Positions 41,543-51,717 are shown, counted from the stretch's first letter. The stretch: DNA of 64,000 nucleotides from JBCBDX01 sp039815825 (GCA_039815825.1 JBCBYO010000005.1:1-64000), one strand, 5' to 3'. Translations and numbers: made by a program. Notes: a model not told the origin generated them from the letters alone.

Positions 41543-42721
41543 ATGATACAAACAAGAATACTCACATTTGCTGCTACGACTGTTTTGGCTGGAGCGAGTT
41601 TGGCGCCCACTTCCGCGCTGGCCCAGATTGTCGGCAATGACGTAATAACGGCGCTTAACAACCAACTGAGCTATCAGGGCGCGGCAATCACCGGCGGCGA
41701 TATTGCGACATCTGGCGATACGATCGTTATCACCAATGCCACCATGTCGGTAACCGGTGAAGATGGCGCGTTTCCGATCGAAGAACTCACCCTTGAAGGC
41801 GTACAGCCCGACAGCGATGGCGGCTATACAGTCGCCAAAGCGATCATCCCACCTTTTGAAGTCAGTGACAGTGGGACGACCGCCACCATCGGCGGCATTA
41901 CCGTAACAGACTACAAAATCGCAGCGCCCGACGAAACAGATGTTGTGGTGCGCTCCGGCCTATTTAGAACAATGACAATGGGGCCGATTGCAGTCAGCGA
42001 GGATGGCCAACAGGGCTTTACAGCCGCCGGTGTGGCGGTGGAGGTTGGGGAGTATCAACCCGGCCAACCTTGGGCATCGTCATTTGTGTTAAGCGACTTT
42101 GCCGTGGACACAACGGTCGTTGGCGATCCTCAATCGCGGCAAACGATGGCAGCGCTTGGCTATGAAAGCCTCACCGGCGACATTACGGGGTCCGCATCTT
42201 GGGACGCCGCCTCGGGCATGATGAGCGCGCAAGACTTCATGATCTCGGTCGATGATGCAGCCTCTATCGGTCTCGACTTTTCGCTTGGCGGCTACACGGC
42301 TGAACTCGTCGCCGCGATGCAGCAGATCAATGCGACCGCTGAAAGTGAGCAAGCTGCAGGCATGGCCATGCTTGGCCTCATGCAACAAATTGAGATTGCG
42401 GGCGCTGCGATTACAGTCACCGACGCATCACTGACCAATAAGCTGCTGGAGTTTTTCGGCACCCAGCAAGGCACCAACGCCGATGGCATGCGCGCTTTTG
42501 CCAAAGGGATGCTGCCGCTTGGCCTGGCACAGTTGCAATCACCGGAATTTGCAGCCAAAGCAACTGCCGCGATCGGCAGTTTTCTGGACAATCCGGGCAA
42601 GTTAGTGGTTGAAGCCAAACCAGCCCAGCCGATCCCGGCCATGCAGCTCGCCGCACCGCTTATGAGCGGCAATCCGGCACTGCTTATTCAGGCGCTAGCG
42701 CTGGATATTCGTGCGGAATAA
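41543..42721 (+). CDS. Exported protein of unknown function
   Basis: I take the third ATG of the run at 41537-41545, because AAGGA directly abuts the first. The signal peptide ends near ALAQ. The remaining 370 residues are acidic, Ala/Gly/Thr-rich and appear beta-strand rich, with repeated short motifs such as VTDYKIAAP, GEDGAFPIEEL and ITVTDASLTNKLLEFFG. No Cys and no catalytic motif are visible. It may be a periplasmic or surface protein; I do not recognise a family. A strong terminator ends the gene. Confidence 0.8.
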   Translation: MIQTRILTFAATTVLAGASLAPTSALAQIVGNDVITALNNQLSYQGAAITGGDIATSGDTIVITNATMSVTGEDGAFPIEELTLEGVQPDSDGGYTVAKAIIPPFEVSDSGTTATIGGITVTDYKIAAPDETDVVVRSGLFRTMTMGPIAVSEDGQQGFTAAGVAVEVGEYQPGQPWASSFVLSDFAVDTTVVGDPQSRQTMAALGYESLTGDITGSASWDAASGMMSAQDFMISVDDAASIGLDFSLGGYTAELVAAMQQINATAESEQAAGMAMLGLMQQIEIAGAAITVTDASLTNKLLEFFGTQQGTNADGMRAFAKGMLPLGLAQLQSPEFAAKATAAIGSFLDNPGKLVVEAKPAQPIPAMQLAAPLMSGNPALLIQALALDIRAE

Positions 42722-42740
42722 TATCACTTGGTGATTCATG

Positions 42741-42775
42741 AAAACCGGCCAAGTCTCTGATTTGGCCGGTTTTTT
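42741..42775. terminator. Bidirectional terminator between convergent genes
   Basis: A perfect 12-bp stem (AAAACCGGCCAA with TTGGCCGGTTTT) has a 9-base loop, with T runs in both directions. It serves the unknown exported protein gene on the plus strand and aspS on the minus strand. Confidence 0.92.
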
Positions 42776-42779
42776 ATGC

Positions 42780-44582
42780 CTATTCAGGCTTGGGTATGAC
42801 CCGGAGGTTCAGCTCTAATAATTGCTCGTTGGACGCACCGCCCGGAGCACCCATCAATAGGTCCACTGCCTGCTGGTTCATCGGGAACATGGTGATTTCG
42901 CGCAAGTTTTTCGCGCCGAGCAGAAGCATCACGACACGGTCAACACCGGCTGCCATACCGCCATGGGGTGGTGCGCCATATTGGAACGCGCGATAGAGGC
43001 CGCCAAACTGTTCTTCGACCGTCTCGCGCGACATGCCAGCAATCTCAAACGCCTTGACCATTGTCTCCGGCAAATGGTTCCGAATACCGCCCGAGGCAAT
43101 CTCAAAGCCGTTACAGACCAGATCATACTGGTACGCCTTCAGGCCAAGCAGCGCATCATCGCCTTCGGCTTGCGCGGCCTCCAATGCTTCCGCGCCACCC
43201 TGTGGCATGGAGAAGGGGTTATGTGAAAACTCGATGCGCTTGTTGTCTTCATCCCATTCGTAAAATGGGAAATCGACGATCCAGCAAATCTCAAATCGAT
43301 CGCGGTCGATCAGGTCGAGCTCTTCTGCTGCGCGCACACGGGCATCGCCTGCAAAGCCTGCAAACTTCTTTGGATCACCAGCTGCAAAGAATGCTGCATC
43401 GCCCGGCTCAAGTCCGAGTTGGGTACGCAATGCTTCGGTACGCTCAGGCCCTATGTTCTTTGCAATCGGGCCCGCGCCTGCGATGGCCCCATCTTCTTCA
43501 CGCCAGAAAATATAGCCAAGGCCCGGCTGTCCTTCGCCTTGTGCCCAGGAATTCATGCGATCACAGAAAGCGCGTGAACCACCGCCTTTGACCGGAATAC
43601 CCCAAACGTCCGCCTTTTCATCATTGGCCAGGATGTTGGCAAAGACTTTGAACCCGGAACCGCGGAAATGCTCCGCCACAGACTGCATCTCGATCGGAAT
43701 ACGCAGGTCAGGCTTGTCGGAGCCATATTTGCGGATGGCTTCGTCGTAAGGAATGCGGCGGAAAGTTTGCGTCACTGGCTTGCCATCAGCGAACTGCTCG
43801 AACACCTCGCGCATCACCGGCTCGATGGTGCTCAAAATGTCTTCCTGTTCAACAAAGCTCATCTCAAGGTCAAGCTGATAGAACTCGCCCGGCAGACGGT
43901 CGGCGCGCGGGTCTTCATCGCGGAAGCACGGTGCGATCTGGAAGTACCGGTCAAAGCCGGACATCATGATCAGCTGCTTATATTGCTGCGGTGCTTGGGG
44001 CAGCGCGTAGAACTGGCCGTGATGCAGGCGCGATGGCACAAGAAAGTCACGCGCACCTTCAGGAGACGAGGCCGTCAGGATCGGTGTCGAGAACTCGGTG
44101 AAGCTCGCCGCGTTCATTTTTTCGCGCATCGCCGCAATGATCTTGGTGCGCATCATAATGTTGTGGTGCAACGTCTCCCGACGCAAATCGAGAAAGCGAT
44201 ATTTTAGGCGGATGTCTTCCGGATAATCCGGCTCACCAAAGACAGGCAGCGGAAGTTCGGCAGCGGCGGAAAGGACTTCGAGTTCCCGGGCAAAGATTTC
44301 GATTGCCCCGGTCGGCAGATCATCATTGACCGCTTCCGCGTCGCGGGCTTTGACCTCACCATCAATGCGGATCACCCATTCGGCGCGCACTTTTTCAGCT
44401 TCTGCAAAACAGGGGCTGTCAGGATCGGCAACGATTTGGGTAATGCCGTAATGGTCCCGCAAATCGATAAACAGCACGCCACCATGGTCGCGGACGCGAT
44501 GCACCCAACCTGACAGGCGGATGTTGGAGCCGGCATCTTCGGCTCGAAGGGCGCCACAATTGTGAGAACGATAACGGTGCAT
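42780..44582 (-). CDS. aspS: Aspartyl-tRNA synthetase (non-discriminating type)
   Basis: From ATG 44582 the product has 600 residues: an OB-fold anticodon domain (LSGWVHRVRDHGGVLFIDLRDHYG), class II motif 2 FRDEDPRADR, the bacterial GAD insertion and motif 3 GMAAGVDRVVMLL. The RDHGG stretch carries the His that marks non-discriminating AspRS in Pseudomonas, which charges both tRNA-Asp and tRNA-Asn. If so, asparaginyl-tRNA must be made through GatCAB. An upstream in-frame start at 44630 is less likely. Confidence 0.95.
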   Translation of the reverse strand: MHRYRSHNCGALRAEDAGSNIRLSGWVHRVRDHGGVLFIDLRDHYGITQIVADPDSPCFAEAEKVRAEWVIRIDGEVKARDAEAVNDDLPTGAIEIFARELEVLSAAAELPLPVFGEPDYPEDIRLKYRFLDLRRETLHHNIMMRTKIIAAMREKMNAASFTEFSTPILTASSPEGARDFLVPSRLHHGQFYALPQAPQQYKQLIMMSGFDRYFQIAPCFRDEDPRADRLPGEFYQLDLEMSFVEQEDILSTIEPVMREVFEQFADGKPVTQTFRRIPYDEAIRKYGSDKPDLRIPIEMQSVAEHFRGSGFKVFANILANDEKADVWGIPVKGGGSRAFCDRMNSWAQGEGQPGLGYIFWREEDGAIAGAGPIAKNIGPERTEALRTQLGLEPGDAAFFAAGDPKKFAGFAGDARVRAAEELDLIDRDRFEICWIVDFPFYEWDEDNKRIEFSHNPFSMPQGGAEALEAAQAEGDDALLGLKAYQYDLVCNGFEIASGGIRNHLPETMVKAFEIAGMSRETVEEQFGGLYRAFQYGAPPHGGMAAGVDRVVMLLLGAKNLREITMFPMNQQAVDLLMGAPGGASNEQLLELNLRVIPKPE

Positions 44583-44769
44583 TGCGATACCTTGCATTGT
44601 TGGGGAGGCGCCGCCGTGTAACGCGCTCAAACCTCGAAATCAATTGACTGATGGAAAGTTCGTCCAAGGACGGTGATTTCTATGGGTTATCGCCACACCA
44701 AACTTGAAAATTGGCCCATATGAGATCAAAAGCCTTGTTGGGCGAATAACCCGCCCTTTAAGGCTTCTT

Positions 44770-46038
44770 GTGAACCAGCTCCGTCCATTGATACCGCTTT
44801 TGATAGCCGCCGCGATTTTGCTGGCGGGTAACGGCGTGCAGGGCACAGCAATTGCCGTGCGCGGTGCCGCAGAAGGTTTTTCCACCGGGTTAATCGGCCT
44901 GATGGGAACTGCCTATTTTGCCGGGTTCCTTTTGGGCAGCATCTATGTCGTTCGCATTCTCAATGCAGTCGGCTTTATCCGCACGTTCGCAGCGCTTGCC
45001 GCTATCGCCGCGTCCGGCACTTTGCTTTTGATGGTTATCGTCGATCCTCTCGCGTGGATCATCATTCGTTTTGTCGTCGGCTTTTGCTTTGTTGGCCTTT
45101 TCAGTACCGTAGAAGGTTGGATCAACTCCAGCGTGCCCAACGCCGTGCGGGGACGGGTATTATCAATTTACCGGATCATCGACATAAGCGCTGTTACCGG
45201 TGCGCAATTCATGCTGCCCGCGCTGGGTGCTGAAGGATTTGTATTGTTTGCAGTCATGTCGATCATGATCACCCTGTCGCTGGTGCCCGTATCGCTTGCT
45301 GACCGCTCCAGCCCAAAACCACCGGAAGCGGTTGGCTTTGACCTTCGCAAGATCTGGGTTCTATCGCCACTGGCATGTATCGGTTGTGTGGCCATCGGTG
45401 CGACGAATGCCGCCTTCCGTTTGATTGGACCGCTTTATGCTGAGGGCATAGGGCTTGGTATCTCCGATGTCGCAACATTCATGAGTGCCGGCATTGTCGG
45501 GGGAGCGGTTCTACAGTTTCCGTTGGGCTATTTGAGCGACAGATACGACCGTCGCACGATCCTTTTGTTTGTGACTATGTGCGCATTTGCAGCGGGCATG
45601 TTCCTGACGCTGTTTGCCGGTTCGTCGCCAGCACTGAATTACATTGGCATTTTTACCTTTGGTGCATTTGCGCTGCCGCTCTTTTCACTGTCTGCCGCTC
45701 ACGCCAACGATCACGCAGGCAAAGGAGATCACGCACTGGTTGCTGCTGGATTGATGTTCTTTTTTGCCATCGGTGCAATGATCGGTCCGTTTGCTTCATC
45801 TCTCGTTATCGAGTTCTTTGGCGTCAACGCGCTCTTTACATACACCAGCCTCGTCCATCTCGCCCTTGCTATCGCCACCGTCTGGAGGATGCGTCGCCGA
45901 GCGGGCGTCCCGGTTGATGAGCGGTCGCCTTTTGCGGTGCTTTTGCGCACCTCTCCTACCTTTGCCAAGCTGACAAAGGCTCAAGAAGCGCAAAACGGTT
46001 CGACAGATGATGATTCGTCCGCTAAGCGCTCCAATTGA
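44770..46038 (+). CDS. MFS transporter (YcaD-like)
   Basis: I favour GTG 44770 because AAGG lies six bases before it and family members begin with a short N-terminus before the first helix; a TTG at 44704 would add 22 residues. The product has 12 membrane helices, with GNGVQGTAIAVRGAAEGFSTGLIGLMGTAYF near the start and LSDRYDRRT in the central loop. Export of a drug or metabolite is likely but unknown. Its TGA overlaps the ATG of rnd (TGATG), so translation is coupled. Confidence 0.88.
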   Translation: MNQLRPLIPLLIAAAILLAGNGVQGTAIAVRGAAEGFSTGLIGLMGTAYFAGFLLGSIYVVRILNAVGFIRTFAALAAIAASGTLLLMVIVDPLAWIIIRFVVGFCFVGLFSTVEGWINSSVPNAVRGRVLSIYRIIDISAVTGAQFMLPALGAEGFVLFAVMSIMITLSLVPVSLADRSSPKPPEAVGFDLRKIWVLSPLACIGCVAIGATNAAFRLIGPLYAEGIGLGISDVATFMSAGIVGGAVLQFPLGYLSDRYDRRTILLFVTMCAFAAGMFLTLFAGSSPALNYIGIFTFGAFALPLFSLSAAHANDHAGKGDHALVAAGLMFFFAIGAMIGPFASSLVIEFFGVNALFTYTSLVHLALAIATVWRMRRRAGVPVDERSPFAVLLRTSPTFAKLTKAQEAQNGSTDDDSSAKRSN

Positions 46039-47201
46039 TGCAAGAGACAATTACTACCACCGAGCGCCTACGCGAGGTCTGTGCCGGGTTTGCAACGAAA
46101 CCCTATGTGACCATCGACACGGAATTTGTGCGCGAAACAACCTTCTGGCCGGACCTTTGCGTTGTTCAGGTAGCCAGTGACGAGCAGGTCGCGCTGATCG
46201 ATCCGCTGGCTGACGGCATCGATCTAACGCCTCTCTATGATTTGCTGAAGAATGAGCAGGTTTTGAAGGTCTTCCATGCAGCACGCCAAGATGTCGAGAT
46301 TTTCTTTCACCTGACAGGCAGCGTCCCTGCACCGCTGTTTGATACCCAGGTGGCAGCTATGGTCTGTGGCTATGGTGATTCGATTGCCTATGATGCGCTT
46401 GCCAAGCGCATTGCCGGCGTTCACATCGACAAGTCATCGCGCTTCACCAACTGGAAAATTCGCCCTTTGACCGACAAGCAGCTCGACTACGCTGCGGCTG
46501 ACGTCACACATTTGAGAGTGATTTACGAAAGCTTGCGCGATGCGCTGTCGCAAAGCGGTCGCGACCACTGGTTGGAACAAGAAATGGCCGTTTTGACATC
46601 GGTCGAGACCTATGACTTGAAGCCGGAAAATGCATGGAGACGCCTGAAACTTAGGGCGCGCCGGCCTGCTGAATTTGAGATCACGAAACGATTGGCCCAA
46701 TGGCGCGAAACGCAAGCGCGTACCAACAATGTGCCTCGCAGCCGGATACTCAAAGATGATGCGATCTATGAAATCGCGCAGCAACAACCTGATGATGAAC
46801 GCGCCCTTGGCCGCTTGCGCACGATCTACAAAGGCGTGGAGCGCTCAGCGGTTGGCAAAGCCGCTCTAGAGATTGTCGCGGCCGTTAAAACAATGGACCG
46901 CGAAAGCCTACCCAAAGTGCCTCGTCCGGCTCCTTCGCCGGAAGGGACCGGTGCTGCCGTTGATCTTCTAAAGGTGCTATTGAAGCTCACATCTGAAGAG
47001 CTGGAGGTGGCTCAAAAAATCATCGCCAATGCTGAACAGCTGGAGCAGATAGCCATACACGGCGAGAACGCAGATGTAGACGCCATGAAAGGTTGGCGTA
47101 GAGATGTCTTTGGCAATCGCGCGCTGGAGCTTTTGACCGGTAAAATGGCGATCTCTTTCCAAGATCGGAAGATAACGACGTTCAACCGGGAACAAGCCTG
47201 A
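46038..47201 (+). CDS. rnd: Ribonuclease D
   Basis: The ATG at 46038 overlaps the previous stop. The 387-residue product has the DEDDy exonuclease: TIDTEFVRE (Asp, Glu), HAARQDVEIF (Asp) and LDYAAADVTHL (Tyr/Asp), followed by an HRDC domain. RNase D trims tRNA and other stable RNA 3' ends. Its end overlaps the convergent ppx gene by 20 bp. Confidence 0.95.
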   Translation: MQETITTTERLREVCAGFATKPYVTIDTEFVRETTFWPDLCVVQVASDEQVALIDPLADGIDLTPLYDLLKNEQVLKVFHAARQDVEIFFHLTGSVPAPLFDTQVAAMVCGYGDSIAYDALAKRIAGVHIDKSSRFTNWKIRPLTDKQLDYAAADVTHLRVIYESLRDALSQSGRDHWLEQEMAVLTSVETYDLKPENAWRRLKLRARRPAEFEITKRLAQWRETQARTNNVPRSRILKDDAIYEIAQQQPDDERALGRLRTIYKGVERSAVGKAALEIVAAVKTMDRESLPKVPRPAPSPEGTGAAVDLLKVLLKLTSEELEVAQKIIANAEQLEQIAIHGENADVDAMKGWRRDVFGNRALELLTGKMAISFQDRKITTFNREQA

Positions 47202-48705
47202 CGGCGATTTCCCTTTCAGTGACTTTTGCCAGTTGGTTAAGGCGCCCTTGTGGGCGCTCTCCCAATAAATGAACGAGACTTTCCGGCACTTCCAAGATCA
47301 TTTCGCCTTCATCGCCGTTAGTCCAACGCAACCTCTCGATAATATCGGGCATCGATGCGGTGAAAAGGTAAGCGACGCGCAGGAAAGCGCCGAGCAGTTT
47401 CGCACGTTCCCATATGCGCTCATCGGTCAACTTACGTATTTCGGGCGCAAGGGACTCGTTTTTCAAACCCTCGTAGCGGAAGTAATTGGCAAGCGCGATG
47501 AACGCCCTGCCCTGGTGGTCGACTTGGACAAAACTGGAATAAGCGATGATCGCTAACGATTGCGTGGAACGGTAGTCGGGATGAGCGCGCCAGCCAATGT
47601 CTGCCAAACGACAAGCAGCTATCCGGTAGCGCGCCTCGTCCGGTGTTTCACCTATACCAAACGCTTTAAATGAATTGCCGGTCCATTTGCCTAATTCGCG
47701 TGCGTGCTTTGGCGATCGCGAGCGTAAAATGGCAAGCTCATCGGCGGCATCAATCAAACCGTCCAACCGTCGCACTTCTTCCGGCAATTGAGCGTAAAGA
47801 TAGCCCTCCCTTACGCCAAGAGCAGAAAAAAACACTGAACGCGGCTGCATGGCTTTGAGCAGTTTTGCCAATACAATTGCGCCGTAGGGCAGGAGCTGGC
47901 GTCGAGAACGCGACACCAAGTGAATGCCTTTGACCTTCTCAATTTCCGCTTCGGCTAGCTCTTCGCAAAAGCGGACCATCTCTTCAGCTCTGACATTGTA
48001 AGCATGGGTCACGCGCAGCGGATATTTGACAGCTTCCATATGCAGCTTGGCGATATTGCGCCACGTGCCTCCGACGGCGAAAAAATCCCGATTTTTGCCA
48101 GCGTCAACCAAAGTTATGTCTTTGAATTCCTCATCGGCGATCTGTGCGGCTTTCTTCAAAGAGCCATCAGCACGTTCTTGGAGGCGAATGCCGCCCAGTT
48201 TGAGGGTTGTTCCATCTCCTATCTTATTGCCGGCAACATCAACTAATTCCAAACTACCGCCGCCGAGATCCCCAGCGATGCCGTCTGGGCGTCGAAAGGC
48301 TGACAATACGCCCTCGGCAGAATAGCGTGCCTCGTCCTGGCCGCTCAAAATGACAATGGGCGCTCCGAGCGCATTTTCTGCGCGTTCTACAAATTCCGGT
48401 CCATTAGCCGCTTCGCGCGCGGCGGCGGTGGCCAAAACGTGGACAGTGTCTACGCCGGCTTGCTCAGCCAAGGCCCGATAGCGTTTCAGGGCGCCAATGG
48501 CCTTTTCGACCGCCTCGCCATCCATGCGCCCCGTGTTGGCAATGCCGCGCCCGAGACCGCAAGACACTTTTTCATTGAATAGAGTAGCGGGCGAACGCAC
48601 CTGCCCTTCATAGATGACAAGGCGCACCGAATTGGAACCAATATCGACAACAGCGATGGGCGATCGGTCGCGCAGACGACCTTGAGCGTCAGATATATCG
48701 ATCAA
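47182..48705 (-). CDS. ppx: Exopolyphosphatase/GppA phosphatase
   Basis: The 507-residue product has the actin-fold PPX/GppA motifs: VVDIGSNSVRLVIYEG, LATAAAREAANGPEF and IAGDLGGGSLELV, plus a C-terminal HD-type helical domain. It degrades polyphosphate or pppGpp. It is transcribed right after ppk, so synthesis and breakdown of polyphosphate share an operon. Confidence 0.93.
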   Translation of the reverse strand: MIDISDAQGRLRDRSPIAVVDIGSNSVRLVIYEGQVRSPATLFNEKVSCGLGRGIANTGRMDGEAVEKAIGALKRYRALAEQAGVDTVHVLATAAAREAANGPEFVERAENALGAPIVILSGQDEARYSAEGVLSAFRRPDGIAGDLGGGSLELVDVAGNKIGDGTTLKLGGIRLQERADGSLKKAAQIADEEFKDITLVDAGKNRDFFAVGGTWRNIAKLHMEAVKYPLRVTHAYNVRAEEMVRFCEELAEAEIEKVKGIHLVSRSRRQLLPYGAIVLAKLLKAMQPRSVFFSALGVREGYLYAQLPEEVRRLDGLIDAADELAILRSRSPKHARELGKWTGNSFKAFGIGETPDEARYRIAACRLADIGWRAHPDYRSTQSLAIIAYSSFVQVDHQGRAFIALANYFRYEGLKNESLAPEIRKLTDERIWERAKLLGAFLRVAYLFTASMPDIIERLRWTNGDEGEMILEVPESLVHLLGERPQGRLNQLAKVTEREIAVRLVPG

Positions 48706-48757
48706 GCAGCATCCACCCTGTAACTACGCCTTGCTCCTCGTCAGGCGCAGTGATCTG

Positions 48758-50947
48758 TCACCTTTTCCGGTGGGCGATCAACCTTGGTGCGGACGATTTC
48801 AACGACTTTCCGCGCCCCGAAAGGCTCGGATTCGTCATAAAATAGTGCTGGGCGTCAAACTCTTCTTCATCTTCGGCCAACTCGATGCGGTGAGACCGTC
48901 CGTCTGAACTAATTTCATACGACTGCACATTGTCGAGCAGATTGGCCAGCATGATCTGTGAGAGCACTTGCTCCAAAACAGTCTCGTTTTTCAGCAGAAC
49001 AAGGGTTTCGACCCGGCGATCCAGGTTTCGTGGCATCAAGTCAGCGGAACCGATATAGACCAGCGCTTTTTCATCTGGCAGCGTTCCACCATTGGCAAAG
49101 CAATAAATCCGGCTGTGTTCGAGAAATCGTCCCACAATGGATTTTACGCGTATGTTCTCGGACAAGCCCTCAACACCGGGGCGCAGACAGCAAATGCCAC
49201 GAACGACCAGATCAATCTCGACGCCAGCTTGGCTGGCCAGATAAAGCGCGTCAATGACCTCGGGGTCGACCAACGAGTTCATTTTCATCCAGATACCCGA
49301 CGGCTTGCCTGCCTGCGCGTTTGCGATTTCATGATAGATGCATTGAATGATGCGATCCTTCATGTAGAGCGGCGAGACCGCCAGCGTCATATCATGATCG
49401 GGATCAGCGTATGACGTGATGTAATTGAACACTTGCGCTACGTCATAGGCGATATCACCATCACAGGTGAAGAACGAAAGATCAGTATAGATTTTCGCAG
49501 TTTGCGGGTGATAATTGCCAGTACCCAAATGCACATAGTTACGAAGGCCGTTTTCCTCACGCCGGACAACGGAAGACATTTTCGCATGGGTTTTCAGCTC
49601 CATAAAGCCAAAGACAACTTGAACCCCTGCACGCTCCAGATCTCGTGACCAGCGTATATTTGCCTCTTCGTCAAAGCGCGCGCGAAGCTCAACTAGAGCC
49701 GTCACCGATTTTCCAGCTTCAGCAGCGTCCATCAAAGCACGTACAATCGGCGAGTTGTTCGACGTGCGGTAGAGTGTTTGCTTGATTGCCAACACATCGG
49801 GGTCGGCAGCCGCCTGGCGAAGAAACTGGACCACCACATCGAATGACTCGTACGGGTGGTGAACAATGATGTCTTTTTCCGAGATTGCCGCGAAGCAGTC
49901 ACCATTGTGCTCACGGATACGTTCCGGGAACCGCGCCGAATAAGGTTCAAACAACAGGTCGGGACGCGGCAGTTTAACAATTTCCGCGACGGTGTTCAGC
50001 GCCAAAAGGCCCGGTTGAACGCTGACATTTGCCTCCGGTACGCTAAGCTCATGGGCAACAAATTCTCGCAAAGAACGCGGAATTTCATGATCAAACTCAA
50101 TACGAATGACCTGACCGCGGCGGCGGCGTTTAAGCGCTGTCTCAAACAGCCGGACCAGATCTTCAGCCTCTTCTTCCACCTCAATATCGCTGTCGCGAAT
50201 GACGCGGAACGTTCCTTGGCCCTTTATCTGATATCCCGGGTACAACCGGCTGATAAACAGGCTGACAATGTCTTCCAACGATATGAAGCGCGCGTTTGGC
50301 GCTTCTGTGGGAATTTGAACAAAACGGCCAAGCGCGATGGGAAACCGCACAAGCGCGTTCATGTTCTTGCGGCTGACCGGATTGAACAATTGCAGCGCAA
50401 TTGAAAAGCCGAGGTTTGGAATGAACGGGAATGGATGGGCCGGATCAATCGACATCGGCGTGAGAACCGGAAAGATGTCATTGATGAACTCGTTTTCAAG
50501 CCATTCCTTATCCGTCTCGCTCAGCGCTTCAGCACGCACGATTGATACGCCTTCGGCCTCGAGTTCTTCGCGCAATTCGGACAGCACAATCTGTTGTTCT
50601 GTTTGCAAACGGCCAATTTCGTCACTAACAAGTTCAAGCTGCTCGGCCGCAGACAAGCCGTCATCGGAGCGCTCGGTGACATTTTCACGAACCTGGCCAG
50701 CAAGGCCTGCCACGCGCACCATGAAAAACTCGTCTAGATTGGCAGCAGAAATAGACAGGAAGCGTAACCGCTCCAGCAAAGGATGGCGCTCATTGCGGGC
50801 TTCATCCAGCACTCGCCAGTTAAACTGAAGCCAAGAGAATTCCCGGTTCACAAATCGGCTGGGGTCGCGTTTTGAAACCATCGGCACTTCCAGTAAATCC
50901 AGCCGCCCAACGTTTGGGTGTGATGCGCTATGCTCATGCTTATTCAT
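48758..50947 (-). CDS. ppk: Polyphosphate kinase 1
   Basis: The 729-residue product matches PPK1: FVNREFSWLQFNWRVLDEA at the N-terminus, AALVELRARFDEEANIRW in the middle and the two catalytic-domain regions GFMELKTHAKMSSVVR, with the phospho-acceptor His of the E. coli His435 type, and FLEHSRIYCFANGG, with the second His. VYIGSADLMPRNLDRRVE is a family signature. PPK1 polymerises phosphate from ATP. It lies in a perM-hdaA-ppk-ppx run. Confidence 0.95.
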   Translation of the reverse strand: MNKHEHSASHPNVGRLDLLEVPMVSKRDPSRFVNREFSWLQFNWRVLDEARNERHPLLERLRFLSISAANLDEFFMVRVAGLAGQVRENVTERSDDGLSAAEQLELVSDEIGRLQTEQQIVLSELREELEAEGVSIVRAEALSETDKEWLENEFINDIFPVLTPMSIDPAHPFPFIPNLGFSIALQLFNPVSRKNMNALVRFPIALGRFVQIPTEAPNARFISLEDIVSLFISRLYPGYQIKGQGTFRVIRDSDIEVEEEAEDLVRLFETALKRRRRGQVIRIEFDHEIPRSLREFVAHELSVPEANVSVQPGLLALNTVAEIVKLPRPDLLFEPYSARFPERIREHNGDCFAAISEKDIIVHHPYESFDVVVQFLRQAAADPDVLAIKQTLYRTSNNSPIVRALMDAAEAGKSVTALVELRARFDEEANIRWSRDLERAGVQVVFGFMELKTHAKMSSVVRREENGLRNYVHLGTGNYHPQTAKIYTDLSFFTCDGDIAYDVAQVFNYITSYADPDHDMTLAVSPLYMKDRIIQCIYHEIANAQAGKPSGIWMKMNSLVDPEVIDALYLASQAGVEIDLVVRGICCLRPGVEGLSENIRVKSIVGRFLEHSRIYCFANGGTLPDEKALVYIGSADLMPRNLDRRVETLVLLKNETVLEQVLSQIMLANLLDNVQSYEISSDGRSHRIELAEDEEEFDAQHYFMTNPSLSGRGKSLKSSAPRLIAHRKR

Positions 50948-51021
50948 TACTTTTTCCCCAGTATTTCAAATGACCATAGCACAGATATTGATAACATTAC
51001 GTGACACTTGCTTGGCTGCTC

Positions 51022-51717
51022 TCAAAGCGGAAGCTGTGACGTTACGTTATCCAATACCTCGCCCGCAAAACGGCTGGTTATGCGCCTTTTTCGCGACATT
51101 GAGGCGCGATCGAGCCGATCAACAAAGTCCACAACGCTCTGCAAGGAGCGCGGGATCCGCGCCAGGCAGTAGTCTATCACGCCCGGGTCGACACTTAGCT
51201 GCCGATCAGCGAACAGCTTGGCAAACACCGCGCGCAATAAATCATCATCCGGCACTTCCATTGCAATGCTGGTGGCCGCCCTCAGGCGCGACGCCAAGTC
51301 CGGTGTCTTTATCTGCCCAAGATCGAACGCGACTGTGGAAGTCATCAAAAGGTAAGCTCCAGCCTCGCGAACCGTGTTGATGAGATGGAACAACGCGACC
51401 TCATCGATTGCTTCTTGTTCAATATCGTCGATCGCGATGGCGTGACCATCCCTCGCCCTTTGCGCGGCTGCCTTTAAGTCGGTTGACCCAAAAATAGAGG
51501 CTCCACTTTTCGCACGCCACGCTGTTACCAGGTGGGTTTTTCCGGTGCCGGAAGGACCTACGATAATGGAAACTGGTGTTATCCAATTGGGCCAAACATC
51601 GATCAGATGAACAGCCGCAACATTCGCCGGGGTAACAATCAGATCGTCGCGGGAAAATGATGCCGCCGATCCGATGTTGAGAACAAGCTGTTCAGGAGAT
51701 TGACTCTCGCCCGCCAT
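51022..51717 (-). CDS. hdaA: DnaA-related regulator HdaA
   Basis: The 231-residue product is an AAA+ domain related to DnaA domain III: VGPSGTGKTHLV (Walker A at 53-61), AIDDIEQ (Walker B region), SRLRAATSIAMEVPDD and a C-terminal helix bundle. HdaA stimulates hydrolysis of DnaA-ATP to limit re-initiation. Position upstream of ppk and directly after an AI-2E transporter gene is the standard alphaproteobacterial order. Its ATG overlaps that gene's TAA stop (TAATG). Confidence 0.92.
   Translation of the reverse strand: MAGESQSPEQLVLNIGSAASFSRDDLIVTPANVAAVHLIDVWPNWITPVSIIVGPSGTGKTHLVTAWRAKSGASIFGSTDLKAAAQRARDGHAIAIDDIEQEAIDEVALFHLINTVREAGAYLLMTSTVAFDLGQIKTPDLASRLRAATSIAMEVPDDDLLRAVFAKLFADRQLSVDPGVIDYCLARIPRSLQSVVDFVDRLDRASMSRKRRITSRFAGEVLDNVTSQLPL

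Noticed and set aside
43668..44207. Long frame opposite aspS
   Set aside because: Antisense to a conserved synthetase and lacking a domain or ribosome site.
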